Assembly (NCBI GenBank): GCA_023489425.1 | Contig: JAMDCG010000110.1 | Location: 1-5,627, forward strand | DNA from: Thermoplasmatota archaeon | GTDB lineage: Archaea > Thermoplasmatota > Thermoplasmata > Thermoplasmatales > Thermoplasmataceae | Direction: 5' to 3' | DNA: 5,627 bases | In this document: positions 5,621 through 5,627 of the stretch, piece after piece | Layout: each line of letters starts with the position of its first letter | Numbering within the stretch: the stretch's first letter is position 1 | Translations under genes and position numbers: made by a program | Notes under the pieces: model-generated | What the model saw: only the letters and a program-made list of their open reading frames with translations | What the model was told of the DNA's origin: nothing | Database searches by the model: none

Positions 5621-5627
5621 TAAGGGC

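Overview
The window reads as chromosomal housekeeping DNA from an AT-rich archaeon, most likely a Thermoplasmatales relative (Thermoplasma, Ferroplasma, Picrophilus or Cuniculiplasma type). Four things suggest this. Two starts have GGTGA-type Shine-Dalgarno sites. Coding regions are rich in AGA/AGG arginine and ATA isoleucine codons. T-tract terminators and TATA-like boxes replace bacterial -35/-10 signals. A DRG-family GTPase, typical of archaea and eukaryotes, is present. The order-level placement is inference, with no sequence search behind it.

Left part (1-1901, + strand): an amino-acid deamination operon. The last codons of an upstream gene, possibly glutamate formiminotransferase, overlap the start of a free-standing formiminotetrahydrofolate cyclodeaminase by ATGA. 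That gene ends one base before an ACT-domain threonine/serine dehydratase (ilvA type). The spacing suggests one transcript with coupled translation. Both enzymes release ammonia from amino-acid-derived substrates, fitting a peptide-scavenging heterotroph.

Middle (2002-4609, - strand): a DRG/Obg-type GTPase with a TGS domain starts at a TTG codon. It lies 244 bp downstream of purA (adenylosuccinate synthetase, IMP to adenylosuccinate). purA is followed by a T7 tract. The 244-bp gap holds no gene but contains a long imperfect inverted repeat upstream of the GTPase. The 100-bp gap between ilvA and the GTPase is convergent and holds one weak T-tract.

Right part (4610-5627): a 103-bp divergent promoter region separates purA from a + strand aminoglycoside-phosphotransferase-fold kinase of unknown substrate. 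That gene ends in an AT-only inverted repeat near the window edge.

I saw no CRISPR array, IS element, tRNA, rRNA or defence cassette. Nothing amounts to a clear novel system. The items most worth a second look are the structured leader before the GTPase, the His replacing a conserved Gln in PurA, and the unassigned kinase.
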